Source: Plantago major (lineage: Eukaryota; Streptophyta; Magnoliopsida; Lamiales; Plantaginaceae). From it: a stretch of DNA of 64,000 bases. The stretch is from assembly GCA_026545765.1 (NCBI GenBank), contig CM048844.1, positions 21,584,237 to 21,648,236 of the forward strand, read 5' to 3'. Within the stretch, counting starts at the first letter, position 1. Every line of letters starts with the position of its first letter. The notes beneath the pieces are model-generated. The model was not told where the DNA came from, made no database searches, and saw only the letters and a list, made by a program, of their open reading frames with translations. The translations under genes were made by a program, and so were the position numbers. Shown in pieces: positions 1 to 10,608 of this stretch.

Positions 1-2496
1 AAGCATACATGTCTTAATATTTTAAATAAAGCATTAGTAAGACAATAAACCAAAAAAAAAAAAAATTAAGGTACCTTCATTAGTTGCATTTGATGCTTTG
101 TAAAGTGCATCTCTAAAACCCTCTCCCTTAAATCCAGCTTTGTAGAAATTCTTCCACATATGCCTTATGCAGAATCTGTGAGTACCACCACTCAACTTTT
201 CTTCAAATGCTAGTATCAATCCCTTTTGTTTATCACTGATCAAGGTGAAATCAGTAGCAGGTGACAATTCCAGATCTTCCTTGAGCACACTTAAGAACCA
301 GTTCCATGTTTCTTTGTCCTCTTTTTGAACTACAACCCATGCTACTGGAAAGGGCTTGTTATTGGGATCAACTGCAACACATGTCAACAAAACCCCTTTG
401 CCAGGATAGGTCAAATGACAGCCATCAACTCCAATGAGTGGTCTACATCCTTTAAAGCCTTGTTTCAATGCAGCAAAACAGACATAGAAATATTTGAATT
501 CACCATCATCATCTGAGTGAACCAACACTGTTGATCCAGGGTTACTCCTCAACAACTCTTGTGCATAATCAAACAACAACCCATATTGAGCATCTGGATC
601 CCCTTGTATCATTTTCAAAGCTTTTTCTCTTCCCCTCCTAGCCTGATCCCATGACACATCTACTCCCAACACCTCACCTGCATCCAATCTAAACCCTTCA
701 ATGCTCCTTGTTTCATCAGTTCTGAACCAATCCACAAACCTTCTAGCAAGATAATTTGAGGTTAAATTCCTCACTTCATAAGTAGAAGCACAAGTATGCT
801 CAGGATTATACAATGAGATGTTGAATGTATTATGGGCCGCAATTAATCTAGCATTCAACCTCCAAGTACAATCTTCAGTGTCCTCACATTTTGCATAGAG
901 TCTTATGGCATCATTCTTTATAATAGCCAAATTGTGCATAGTCTTAATTGCATGAGCATGGACAGCCTCTCTTAGTACAAGTCTGCTTGGGAAAACCTGG
1001 CCCAATGCAAATTGAGGATCATAATTATTATCAACTCTAAATGCCACTCTTTGAGGTCTAGTGGCAGGTCTTTCAGGGTCACTACCATTTGAGTCACAAT
1101 ATGAGTCAAAATCCTCATCACTCCCAAGCACAATATTCTCACTTCCATAGCTTGAGACACTCATAGAGTCAGAATCATCCAAACTGCTACTTGGGTCAGG
1201 TACCTCCTTTCTAGCACCATTGTTATTGTTTCTCTTAGGTGCATCAGTCTTCTCTTTATCACCACGCCCAGAATTAGTTTTTTTACCAAGCCCAGAATCA
1301 GTTTTTTGACCAAGCCCATCTCCATTATTAAGTTCAGGTCCATTACCACTCAGTCCAGGCCAAACCCTTTTCTTTTCAGCCTCCAACAGTTCATTTAATC
1401 TATCCACATCAACTCTTGCCTCACTCAACTCATCAATATCATCTGTCAATTCATTAGAGACATTCAAGCTATATTCCTCATCATCAGTAACCATATCCAT
1501 GTCATCTATCCCATCTCCATTAAAGTCACTATCAGAAATTGTATGGTACCCATCATCATCATTTTCTTGCAGTAAATCCTCAACATTAACACCAACTTGA
1601 GAATCTTGTTCATTAGCCATATCAGTATCAAGTCCAGGAGGACTAAGTGCCTTAAGATCCTCAACTACACTATTATCAACATTCATAATCCAACCTTCAT
1701 CATCAGTCAACTGAGTTTGAGATTGAACAAATTCACTATCAGACTCACCATTGCTATCAGACTCATCTAGGTTCACTACATTGTTCTTTGTACCATCACT
1801 TGCACCATCAATACTTAAACCATCAGTCTCACCATTGCTACCATTCCCACCATATTCATCACCATCTGGTTCCCCTGAAATAACATCACCATCTATCCAC
1901 AAGTGCAGTTCTCTGTCTTTGGCATAATCATGTTAAGCTTGTTTCAGAGAAGCATTTGAAGTAATTATAATCCAAGCATCAGGAACTCTCACATGGATTT
2001 TCTTCACATTTGGAATGCCCAAATCGTCACAGTAGGCATTTATTAATCCAACACTCAAGTTCTTGACTTGAAAATAATCCCATTTTCTGATTTTCCCACC
2101 CTCATATGTTGTATCAGCACCCATCAGGACAAATTTTCCCCCATAGTGTATAACAACAGTGAAGCAACCTTTGGCACGAGCTATAGTAAAAAATGGAATA
2201 CATTAGCTCCCCATACATAAAAAGACAGAATATGTTGGATTATACTACTTGACTCAGCATAAAAGAAACAAAAAGCAAAAGTTTTCAACAAAATTTGAGA
2301 ATGGGCAGACATAAGGAATCAATGCACAGAAAACCAACCACCATTATTGAATAAAATATGGGACCATATCAGTGAAGAAACATTAAACAAGTAGGGTAGA
2401 AAAGGACAACAACAATGGAACTAAAAAAACCCTAGATAACTTACCATTAACAGCCGCGGGCATATGGTTCAAGAATTCCGGCCGTTCTCTTATCAT
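1..2496 (-). pseudogene. MuDR-type Mutator transposase gene, 3' part outside window, one in-frame stop
   Basis: Three exons can be modelled on the minus strand. Exon 1 is 2496-2445 (ATG, donor GTAAGT). Exon 2 runs from 2180 (acceptor CTATAG) to about 75, where a GGTACC-type donor leads into an intron leaving the window. The N-terminus (VVIHYGGKFV, then about 60 residues) resembles the PB1-like domain found at the start of many plant MULE transposases. An Asp/Ser/Asn-rich acidic region follows. Then comes a MuDR-type DNA-binding region (ALGQVFPSRLVLREAV to the CEDTEDCTWRL zinc-ligand segment and PEHTC). The MULE catalytic domain has GVDGCHLTYPGKG (first Asp), LISDKQKG (second Asp) and HRFCIRHMWKN. 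A TAA at 1933-1935 interrupts the frame between the PB1-like part and the acidic region, so the gene is probably dead unless an unseen intron removes it. The downstream SWIM region is not visible. Family assignment is firm; exon 1 is a prediction. Confidence 0.8.
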
Positions 2497-3669
2497 CTTC
2501 GCTGGAATCGCTACAAAATCGACAATTCCTTAGCTTAGTTTCAGTAATTTAGGGTTTTAGAGAACAAAAGAGTGAAGTGTCTGTTCAACTGGCTTAATTG
2601 AAGCCGTTGTCTCTGTTTTTCTTTTATGAGAGTAACAGATTGATTTCCTTTTTTTTAAGTCATTATTAATTAATTTCTTCTTTTCTTTTTTTATTTCTGA
2701 ATTTTGATTTCCATTTTCTGAATTTTGTTATTGATTTTTGAATTTTTTTTAAAGTCATGGTGACATGTCAGTCAAAGTCGCCATAATTCGCCATTGACTC
2801 GTTGACTGAGAGGCCACGTCATGGGTCGATGCTGAGTTGTCACGAAAAGTCCCAATCCGGCCGAACTAGGAAGAAGAAAAAGACGAGTCATGCCATGGCC
2901 AACAAACGTGGTACTGCGTAAGCCAACACCCCCAAACTTTGGGACGTTTCCTGCCTTTCTCTCATATTTTTACCACAGTATGATTGTCACCTTCATCTTA
3001 ACTTGAAGTTTAGGAATCTGCGCCATAGTATACATTTTTTCACTTTCAACTTGTTCAATTGTGGCAAGTTATGGGCAAATGTGTATCTGCTGCAAATGCT
3101 AATGAATAAGGAAAATAACGTATACTCATAGCTAGCTTTTACTGTGCTGTACGGGCAAAAGTAACACAATGCATGCCTGCCAGCCAGCTAGTGTTGCTAG
3201 CTAATCAACTTTGGTACTTCTAAAATAGCTTTCATTAACTTTGTTACTATTACTATATCATTTTAAAAGATTCATCCAACATATATAGCTAAGTTCTTGG
3301 ATTTACAGATAAGATGATTAAATCGAACTTGTAATGGGAAATTCTTCTTACATAAATTAACCACATCATTCAGAGCATTTCAACCTAACATTTGCATTCT
3401 GCCTTTTATTTAGGAGCTCTATGCTCTTGTGCTGGTAATATATATTATGCAGCAAAAGTAAACAAGAGCTATTAATATAAGATTAGGGAAAATAAACAGT
3501 ACTATTACATATCTCAATGCAAATAGAATGCATTAAAATTTTCAACCTAACATCTGCATTTGATCAATTTCAACTTGTTCAATTCTAGTAAGTTATGGGA
3601 AAAAGTGACACCTTATGTATCTGCTGCAAATGGTAATGAATTAATTATACATACACCTTCGTGCAATGA
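2497..3669. other. Intergenic region with degenerate direct repeats upstream of a BBE-like gene
   Basis: No coding potential seen. Two related segments of about 70 bp, near 3045-3115 and 3570-3640, share ACTTGTTCAATT, AAGTTATGGG and TATCTGCTGCAAATG. A second pair (near 3380 and 3540) shares TTTCAACCTAACAT plus GCATT. This looks like a decayed local duplication within the promoter side of the gene starting at 3729. The GC-richer stretch at 2750-2930 has no gene that I recognise. Confidence 0.45.
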
Positions 3670-3679
3670 TTTATAAAAT
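3670..3679 (+). promoter_or_regulatory. Putative TATA box of the BBE-like gene at 3729
   Basis: TTTATAAAAT lies 50 bases before the ATG at 3729, followed by a C-rich CCCCCAATCC stretch. Distance and sequence fit a plant core promoter with a short 5' UTR. Seen by eye only. Confidence 0.5.
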
Positions 3680-3728
3680 CCCCCAATCCATTCCTGAAAG
3701 TTTACAGTTCATCAGATCAGATTAAAAA

Positions 3729-5375
3729 ATGACAACCTTCAATTTGCTTTCCATCTTCCTTTTCATCAATGCCTTCTCTACAATCAACTCTTTTGAATAT
3801 CATCTCCTGAAGGATATTTCACTCACGTTTCTAAGATGTGTTTCAAAGCATCCTGAGGGAGTTCCAGGGCATATCTACACTCCGAATAGCCCTGCTTATC
3901 TAGACTACTTGAAGTCTGCCTCTCAGAACAAAAGATGGTTGGATGTATCGTCTCAGCACCCGTATTTAATTGTAGTTCCAGGAGGACAGGATGAAATCCG
4001 ACCACTCATCTTATGTTGTAAGGAGCTCGGGTGCCAAGTCCGGGCCAAGAGTGGAGGCCATGACTATGAAGGTTTGTCATTTCGCTCCAAGACGTCATTC
4101 ATCATGGTTGATCTCGTCCAGCTCAGTTCCATTACCATTAATATTACGGAGGAAACTGCCTGGATTGAGACAGGGGCCACGTTGGGCCAGCTTTACTACG
4201 AGATTGCAAATAAGAGCAGCACTCTTGCATTCCCTGGCGGTTTGTACAGTACAGTTGGCTCCGGAGGACATATTAGCGGTGGTGGATTAGGGACCTTGTT
4301 GCGGAAATATGGGCTTGCAGCTGATAATGTGCTGGACGCACGTATTATGGATGTCAGTGGAGCAATCTTAGACAGAAAAGGCATGGGTGAAGATCTATTT
4401 TGGTCTATCAGGGGTGGTGGAGGAGCAAGTTTTGGTGTAATCCTTGCCTGGAAGCTCAAACTTGTCCGAGTCCCAGAACAGATTACTGCCTTCGCAATTC
4501 GCAGGAAACTTGCCCCAGAAAACCTAGATCTTCTCCTGAAGTGGCAGAACAATGCTTATAAACTCCCGGAAGACCTCTTTATCAGAGCTGTTTTCTCTAC
4601 TGATAAAAAGGATGGTCAAGAAACCATTATCAAGATCAGTTACCAAGGCCTGTTTCTTGGAACTTCCAAAGAATTGGTTCTGTTACTGAAGAGGTTCTTC
4701 CCCGAGTTTGGGCTGGAAACTAAAGATTGTTCCGGAGTTCCCACAAACAAAACTTGCACTGAAAGGCCCTGTGCCAAGGTAAACTGTACGCAACTTCCCT
4801 GGATCAGATCAGTGCTATTTTTCGTGGGTAGTCCGAATCCCTCATCGGAGCCTGTAGGTGATTTATTGGTCAAAAGTAATAATACATCAGGCTATCAGAA
4901 GGCCACATCAGATTTCTTACAGGCACCAATTCCGAATGAGGGGTTCATGATGTTACACGACATGCTATTATCTGAATCTAAGACCAGTCCCATGGTAATA
5001 ATGGATCCGTTTGGAGGGAAGATGGATGCGATTGGAGAAAATGAGACACCATTACCGCATAGAAGGGGAACTCTGTTCAGCTTACAATACATGGCAAATT
5101 GGAATGACAATGCCGAAGAAGAGAAACACGTAAGCTGGGTACGAGAGCTCTATAGGAAGATGAAGCCATATGCACCGTGGTCGCCAAGGTCTGCTTACAT
5201 CAATTACAAGGATCTTGGGTTGGGGCAAAATGACCGAAATTGCAGCTACGAGCATGCAAAAGTGTGGGGTGAGAAGTACTTCAAAGGAAATTTTGAAAGG
5301 TTGGCAAGAGTTAAGGGCAGAGTTGATCCTGCGAATTTCTTTAAAAATGAACAAAGCATTCCAGTTCTTTTGTGA
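3729..5375 (+). CDS. BBE-like FAD-linked oxidoreductase, divergent, lacks the flavin-linking Cys
   Basis: Intronless, 548 residues, usual length for the family. Residues 1-21 form a hydrophobic signal peptide (MTTFNLLSIFLFINAFSTINS), so the product should be secreted. The FAD-binding (PCMH-type) domain has AKSGGHDYEG with the His (H111) that links covalently to FAD in this family. The second attachment Cys, normally in GVCPTVG, is replaced: here the sequence is GLYSTVGSGGHISGGG, with Tyr173 at the Cys position. GEDLFW and RGGGGASFG follow. The C-terminal BBE domain has NYKDLGLG, WGEKYFKGNFERL and VDPANFFKNEQSIP. An insertion near residues 330-360, with the extra-Cys segments NKTCTERPC and KVNCTQLPW, is absent from the other cluster members. 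The first ATG agrees with the signal peptide and nearby TATA box. Likely mono-covalent flavoenzyme; substrate unknown. Confidence 0.9.
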   Translation: MTTFNLLSIFLFINAFSTINSFEYHLLKDISLTFLRCVSKHPEGVPGHIYTPNSPAYLDYLKSASQNKRWLDVSSQHPYLIVVPGGQDEIRPLILCCKELGCQVRAKSGGHDYEGLSFRSKTSFIMVDLVQLSSITINITEETAWIETGATLGQLYYEIANKSSTLAFPGGLYSTVGSGGHISGGGLGTLLRKYGLAADNVLDARIMDVSGAILDRKGMGEDLFWSIRGGGGASFGVILAWKLKLVRVPEQITAFAIRRKLAPENLDLLLKWQNNAYKLPEDLFIRAVFSTDKKDGQETIIKISYQGLFLGTSKELVLLLKRFFPEFGLETKDCSGVPTNKTCTERPCAKVNCTQLPWIRSVLFFVGSPNPSSEPVGDLLVKSNNTSGYQKATSDFLQAPIPNEGFMMLHDMLLSESKTSPMVIMDPFGGKMDAIGENETPLPHRRGTLFSLQYMANWNDNAEEEKHVSWVRELYRKMKPYAPWSPRSAYINYKDLGLGQNDRNCSYEHAKVWGEKYFKGNFERLARVKGRVDPANFFKNEQSIPVLL

Positions 5376-5387
5376 TGGTAATGTAAT

Positions 5388-5520
5388 TGTTCCAGGATGA
5401 TTAATGAATGTAATAGTTCTATGATGATTAATGGAATGTAATAGCTCTAGGATGAATTATCTAATAGTTCTAGGATGATTAATTACTGTAATAGCTCTAG
5501 GATGATATGATGGATGTAGC
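5388..5520 (+). repeat. Short tandem repeat in the 3' flank of the BBE-like gene
   Basis: About five imperfect units of roughly 30 bases built on TAATAGTTCTAGGATGATTA follow the stop codon directly and would lie in the 3' UTR. Beyond it, 5521-5997 shows AT-rich sequence without a recognisable feature. Confidence 0.65.
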
Positions 5521-5997
5521 AGTAGTACTATAGATAATCAGAATGTTCATCATCAATTCTAGTTCCAGTATTAAAGCCAAACTATTTTATTCAAACATAA
5601 CTGACCTCATTTGGGAGCTCATTTATATATGACTTCGAACTGGAGCAATCATAACTTTCACAAGAATTAGAGTGATTTAAGACAAATGAAGGAATTTTAA
5701 TTAACTATATGAGGTAGCAATTCAAATATTTGCAAAACTTTACTAGCCTGTTTTACTTCAGTTCTTGCAGAATGACAGCACTTATAATATAACGTAGTCA
5801 TTTATTTATCGATCATTTAGAAACTGTAGAAAAAATAATGGATTGTAAACGCTATTTTTGTTGTATTTATGATAAAGATTCCTAGCCTGTTAAACAGTTA
5901 CTCTCTTTTATTGACTATAAAAAATGAAGTCATTGAATATCAATTTCATAGAGTTACAAGATTTACCAGAGAGAGAGAGAAGAAATTTACCAGAGGT

Positions 5998-6474
5998 ATG
6001 AAGTCATTGAATATCGCACATTCTTTTACCTTGGTTTTTCTCATGTTAATGATGATATCATCATCAGAAGCCCAAGATTACCCTGATCCAGATATATTTC
6101 TAAGTATACAAAATGATATACCACACGAGACTGTTAGGATGAACTGCACTTCTACATCCGGATATGACTTTGAGATTCACGATCTTTCATACAAGGAAAC
6201 TTTTAATCAAACCTTTCCTGTTATTACTTCATATGAATGTGCCATCCATACAAAGTACGATTTTGGCCATTATGATATGTTGGGTTACAAGGTAATGGGT
6301 CATTGTGATTACAACTATCCCAACTGTCAATGGATGATAAGAAAAGATGGACCGTGCTTGAGAGATGTCTTTACACACAAATTTATCTGCCAGAAGTGGG
6401 AGAATGCAGGTCAATGGCTCTCACAGGGTCCCTCCTATAGGATTCATGGGAAGAATGATCGAGTTGCACAATAA
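5998..6474 (+). CDS. Plant S-protein homologue (self-incompatibility S1 family), small secreted protein
   Basis: The product is 158 residues if translation starts at the ATG at 5998. An in-frame upstream start at 5869 would add 43 residues, but the segment starting at 5998 begins with a proper signal peptide (MKSLNIAHSFTLVFLMLMM, then SSSEAQ), so I prefer it. The mature part has the small-secreted-protein pattern of PF05938: an early beta segment ending VRMNCTSTSGYDFEIHDL, SYECAIHTKY, GHCDYNYPNCQWMIRKDGPCL and a terminal FICQKW. Conserved cysteines would form disulphides. In Papaver the founding member is the stigma S determinant; most plant homologues have unknown roles. It sits between two BBE-like genes and is transcribed convergently with the one at 6793-8480. 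Confidence 0.75.
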   Translation: MKSLNIAHSFTLVFLMLMMISSSEAQDYPDPDIFLSIQNDIPHETVRMNCTSTSGYDFEIHDLSYKETFNQTFPVITSYECAIHTKYDFGHYDMLGYKVMGHCDYNYPNCQWMIRKDGPCLRDVFTHKFICQKWENAGQWLSQGPSYRIHGKNDRVAQ

Positions 6475-6792
6475 TATGCTTGAGAGGGGTTAGCCTGGCC
6501 CTGCCTGGGGAATGTCTTCCGGGTTTATGTCATTTTATCATTAGAACTGCTGTATAGTCAGTATAGAGATACTTGCTGACATAAAAATAAATGGAAAAAA
6601 ATAGCAACTTATATGGCTTCACTATAACAATCAGGACCCTTTTAAAAGGGCTTACATGTATAGTTCGAGTCTTGAACTATTATTATATACTTTAAGTTCA
6701 TAGTCTTGCACAAATGTACAAATCAATCATAAACAAATAAAATTGTGATACTTTTCTATAATGAATCACAAACAATATAATAGCCATAAATT
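6475..6792. other. Intergenic, no feature seen
   Basis: Short AT-rich spacer between two convergent genes (S-protein homologue on +, BBE-like gene on -). It must hold both 3' UTRs. No repeat or ORF worth naming. Confidence 0.4.
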
Positions 6793-8480
6793 CTACTTCT
6801 TCCAGGGAAAGACAGGAATGCTTTGTTCATCTCTGAAATAGTTGTCAGGATCAACTTTTGTCTTTATCTTCACCAACCTGTTGAAGTTATCTTTGAAGTA
6901 TTTCACTCCATAAACCGATCCGTCCACATAACTGTATCTCCCTCCGCGATTGATCCCGATATCAAGATCTCTGTAGTTCAGAAACGCTTGTCTTGGGTTC
7001 ATAGACACGAATGGCGTCATGGCTTCAAATAATTCTCGTGTCAAGTTTAAGAAACGTTCTGCAGCCTGTGTTCCATTTTGGTTCCAGTTTGTCGCGTATT
7101 GAAGCTTGAATAGGTTGCCAGCTCTGTGAGGGAATGGCTTTTCAGATGCCGGTATCTCAGCCATTCTGCCCCCATACGGGTTGAACGTTAGCATTGGAGT
7201 TTGGAGCTGGATCATTCTCTGGAAGATGAATTCTAGCCCTGTTCTAGGAATTGGCCTTTTCACGTAGTCGGATTTTCTCTTCAGGTAAGTGAGGGACTGA
7301 GGAACACGGCTTAGAAGATTGGTTACTGGGGTTCCGATTGGGAAATTAGTCCAAAACAGAACTGATTCAACCCAACTCATTTCAATGCAATCTGTCTGTG
7401 TTGTTCCCAGTTCAGGGAAGGCGTTGTTCATAATCGAGAGAAGTTCTTGGGAGTTTCCGAGAAATAAGGAGTTAAATGTTGCCCTGTTGGTGCTATTTAC
7501 GACGTCCAGGGTGAGCCTGATGAACAACTCTTCTGGAAGTGTAGATGCAACCTCTTGGTAACGGTAGACGAGATCTGTGAAGTTGTTGTCGTATGTTCTC
7601 CTGATTCTGAAAACTGTTACAGTTGTAGGTACGCGAATTAGTTTGACCTTGTAGGATAACAATACACCGAAACTGGCTCCTCCGCCACCAGTGATTGCCC
7701 AGAACAGATCCTCACCCATAGATTCCCTATCCAGAAGCCTCCCGTTGACATCAATTATCTGTGCGTCGACTATGTTATCTACCGAAAGACCATATTTTCG
7801 CATCAAGTTACCTGTTCAAAACAATAAATCATTAGACACTAATAAGTCATAACCACCATTTCATCTTTTTACAATTGAGTGTCTTCAGAATGTTAATTAC
7901 CATAACCACCACCACTGAAATGGCCACCAACTCCTACGGTGGGGCAAACACCGGCAGGGAAGCCATAAACGTCACTTCTTTCAGCGATTCTGTAAAACAG
8001 TTCACCAAGAAGCGCGCCAACTTCAACCCAGGCTGACTCGTCTTCAATGCTGACATTGACCGCCCGGAAATTGAACATGTCTAGGATGAAAAAATCAGGA
8101 ACATTGGACACGTACGATAGCCCTTCATAGTCATGACCGCCACTCCTGATTTTCATCTGCAATCCGTGTGCTTTCCCACATACAACGGCTGCTTGAACAT
8201 GAGAAACATGCAATGGCGTAAGAATGAGGCGTGGCCTAGGAGTATTGGACTCGTTGAATCTCAGGTTCCGTATGTAAGTTTGGAGAACGGAGGAGTAGGA
8301 TGCATTGTTTGGAGTGTAGAGAACGGCTGAGATCGAATTCGAGGAGCGGGAATAGTTTTCTAGGCATTGGATGAACGCATCTGATGATGAAGAGATGGAA
8401 CTGGTAGCAGTTGAGATTGAAACAAGAACGGTTGAAAAGAAGAAGAGACAAAGAAATGTATTGCTCGAAAGTTTCGTCAT
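6793..8480 (-). CDS. BBE-like FAD-linked oxidoreductase, two exons
   Basis: Exon 1 is 8480-7901, the intron 7812-7900 (89 bp, donor GTAATT, acceptor CAG), exon 2 7811-6793, giving 532 residues. The intron is phase 1, right after GGGYG (GGGYG|NLMRKYG). A signal peptide covers residues 1 to about 25 (MTKLSSNTFLCLFFFSTVLV). FAD attachment residues are both present: IRSGGHDYEG (His116) and [17 protein letters not shown] (Cys179), predicting a bicovalent flavin. GEDLFWAITGGGGASFG and the C-terminal [21 protein letters not shown] and VDPDNYFRDEQSIP complete the family pattern. The closest relative in the window is the intronless gene at 48969-50564 (shared NNxVDNIVDA, [16 protein letters not shown]-type stretches). 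Substrate unknown; likely secreted and glycosylated (several NxS/T sites). Confidence 0.92.
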
Positions 8481-8833
8481 TGTTTGAAAATGTTATGTGA
8501 GATTTGTTTTTGTTGTTTGATGGTCTTGAAAGTGTTGCGAAATTGGGTTTATGTAGGGAAAGATCTGGTTGGATCCTTAATAAAAAATTGGGGAAATATC
8601 AAAGATTATCCAATTATTTCAAACATTTGGGTTTTGACTATGAAAAATTCAAAGAGGAGAAGTGAGAATCTGAACATAATCTGAGTTGACAACAGTACAT
8701 GTACATGATCTGTACCTAATTAAACAGATCGAGTGAATGAACTGGGAGAGAATGTTCCTCTTAGTTATTTTAGTTTTTAGGTGAACAACAAAAATGATTA
8801 ATTATATTTCTGATTTTTTTTCAATAGGAAATA

Positions 8834-9090
8834 CTACCTCCATTTCAGAGAAAGTGTTACATTTTAACTTTGACCGGTCAACTGTCTTCGAATTTGACCA
8901 CAAATTATTCATAAACGATAATAGTAAATAATTTAATAAAATCATATAATAAAAATTTAATTACTAAATTTTCATTATATAATTTTAATAATTTATTTAT
9001 TAATATCGTTTAAGAGTAAATTGTGATCAAATGCGGAGACAGTTGACTGCAAAATAGTAAAATGTAACATTTTTTCTGAAATTGATAGAT
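8834..9090. mobile_element. Stowaway-like MITE, 257 bp
   Basis: Starts CTACCTCCATTTCAGAGAAA after a TA (8832-8833) and ends with the inverted counterpart TTTTTCTGAAATTGATAG before TA (9091-9092). Same length and internal sequence as the element at 28327-28583, including the TTTGACCGGTCAACTGTCTTCG segment near one end and its complement GGAGACAGTTGAC near the other. Its right terminus is degraded relative to that copy. Confidence 0.8.
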
Positions 9091-9275
9091 TACTTAATTA
9101 ATTATTTCTACTACCTCTTAACACTGCTCAGTCCGACTATTCTTGTCGAATTATACACATCCCCGTTATTAACAAAGTCACTGTTCATCCTAACTATCCT
9201 GACCGTGGAGTTATATAGATGATGCATGAAGTCGTTATAATATGATGTTCAAAAGTACTCGAATTTTAAAAACTA

Positions 9276-9449
9276 TTCCCTCTGTTCTAGAGAAAATATC
9301 ACATTTTACTTGATATTCTTGCTATATAACAAATCCTCGGTTTCCATTTTGTGGCAAATTTTATCTTTATCTATTCCGTACGTTTGTACTTTAATCTCAT
9401 TGCATATATAAAATTAAGTATGACATTCAATCTAAAGTAGATGGAGTGA
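9276..9449. mobile_element. Stowaway-like MITE, about 174 bp, degraded
   Basis: TTCCCTCTGTTCTAGAGAAA at the left and its degraded complement GTAGATGGAGTGA at the right, with TA on both sides (9274-9275 and 9450-9451). Interior contains no ORF. Confidence 0.5.
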
Positions 9450-9715
9450 TAATTAGCAACATTATTTCGGGAAACTTGGAGTAAGAAAAGAAATATTCTA
9501 GAAATGGTAGCTTTAACTTTTTGCACAAAGTTTTCGACCCTTAAGTCAGTATATCTATTGTTCTTCGGGTGATATAATGACTACATAAATTAATGCGTGT
9601 TTCTCGGTGGTTCGGTCAGACTGACCTTTATCAACAATAAAGATTATAACTTTAGAATTATTATAAATTAACTAACTTCGAAAAATAAAAGTAAATGCAA
9701 CTTTGGTATCTCCTA

Positions 9716-9966
9716 CTCCCTCCGTCCCGGAGAACTTCATACATTAGGGTTTGCGCGCAGTTTTATGCGAAAAGTTAAAGTAATGATAGAATATAGAAAA
9801 TGTGGGAAAAAGTGTACTTTTAGTGGCAAAATGTGTAATTTGAATGTAAAGTTGAAATTGTTTATTATTTGTTGGGGGTGGGATAGCTTCCTTTTTTGGT
9901 AATGTATGAAGTTCTGTGGGACGGCTAAAAATGACAAATGTATGAAGTTCTGCGGGACGGAGGGAG
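9716..9966. mobile_element. Stowaway-like MITE, 251 bp
   Basis: Clean ends: TA|CTCCCTCCGTCCCGGAGAAC at left and CTGCGGGACGGAGGGAG|TA at right, with TA target duplications. The right end carries a second copy of the terminal motif (ATGTATGAAGTTCTGTGGGACGG, about 40 bp inside). The interior is non-coding; overlapping open frames on the minus strand are chance. Confidence 0.85.
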
Positions 9967-10301
9967 TACAATTTTACCCTAGAGGGACGCCACTCATCCT
10001 TCAAACCTCAATGTTTATATCCCCCTATATGTACGACTCTACAACTCCCATGTATAGTGAACACAAATGGTAATTTCGTCAACAAAATACATGATCAAAC
10101 GAGTGGACAACAATAATAAAGCAAGTCAAATTAAGTTATAATTTTCGTCTATTAAATTAATCTGAATGAATTCGTTGATCCATACTTAAATGATTTTGAC
10201 TATTATATATTGTGATGGTATCACATCATGCATGCATGTGTGTCGACGTCTTCATTCCACGTGTGATATACTTATTTTCAATATAATTTAGAAAGTATTC
10301 T

Positions 10302-10603
10302 TGTAACGATCCGGACTATTAATGAATTTGACCTTTTAATGGCGATTCTTTCACAAGAACTCTCCTGATGATATCTAATCGCATTAACACATGTCCTTTC
10401 TCACAAGACTTTGTCCTCACTATGCTGAACCCGAGATTTTCAGGTAATGCCACCCATCTTAAGATTACTCCAGAGCAAGCACGCTTAATTGTGGAGTTCT
10501 TATGGATGGATTGCCGAAAAGAAAGGTGCACCTTGTTGGTATGAATAGCGTTCTCGATCCCTTTAAACTCTTTGGACTTGACTTAAAACTTTGGGGCGTT
10601 ACA
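10302..10603. mobile_element. Solo LTR, 302 bp, TSD ATTCT
   Basis: Begins TGTAACGATCCGG and ends GGGGCGTTACA, the TG...CA inverted termini of an LTR (TGTAACG/CGTTACA is a 7-bp perfect inverted pair). It is flanked by identical 5-bp direct repeats ATTCT at 10297-10301 and 10604-10608. No internal retrotransposon sequence is present, so it is a solo LTR or a very small LTR-type element. Superfamily cannot be told. Confidence 0.8.
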
Positions 10604-10608
10604 ATTCT

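Noticed and set aside
4196-4552. Antisense open frames within BBE genes (also near 22901-23164, 30201-30464, 49499-49786, 51675-51944)
   Set aside because: They are mirror frames of conserved Gly-rich coding sequence and recur at the same place in each paralogue only because the sense strand is conserved.
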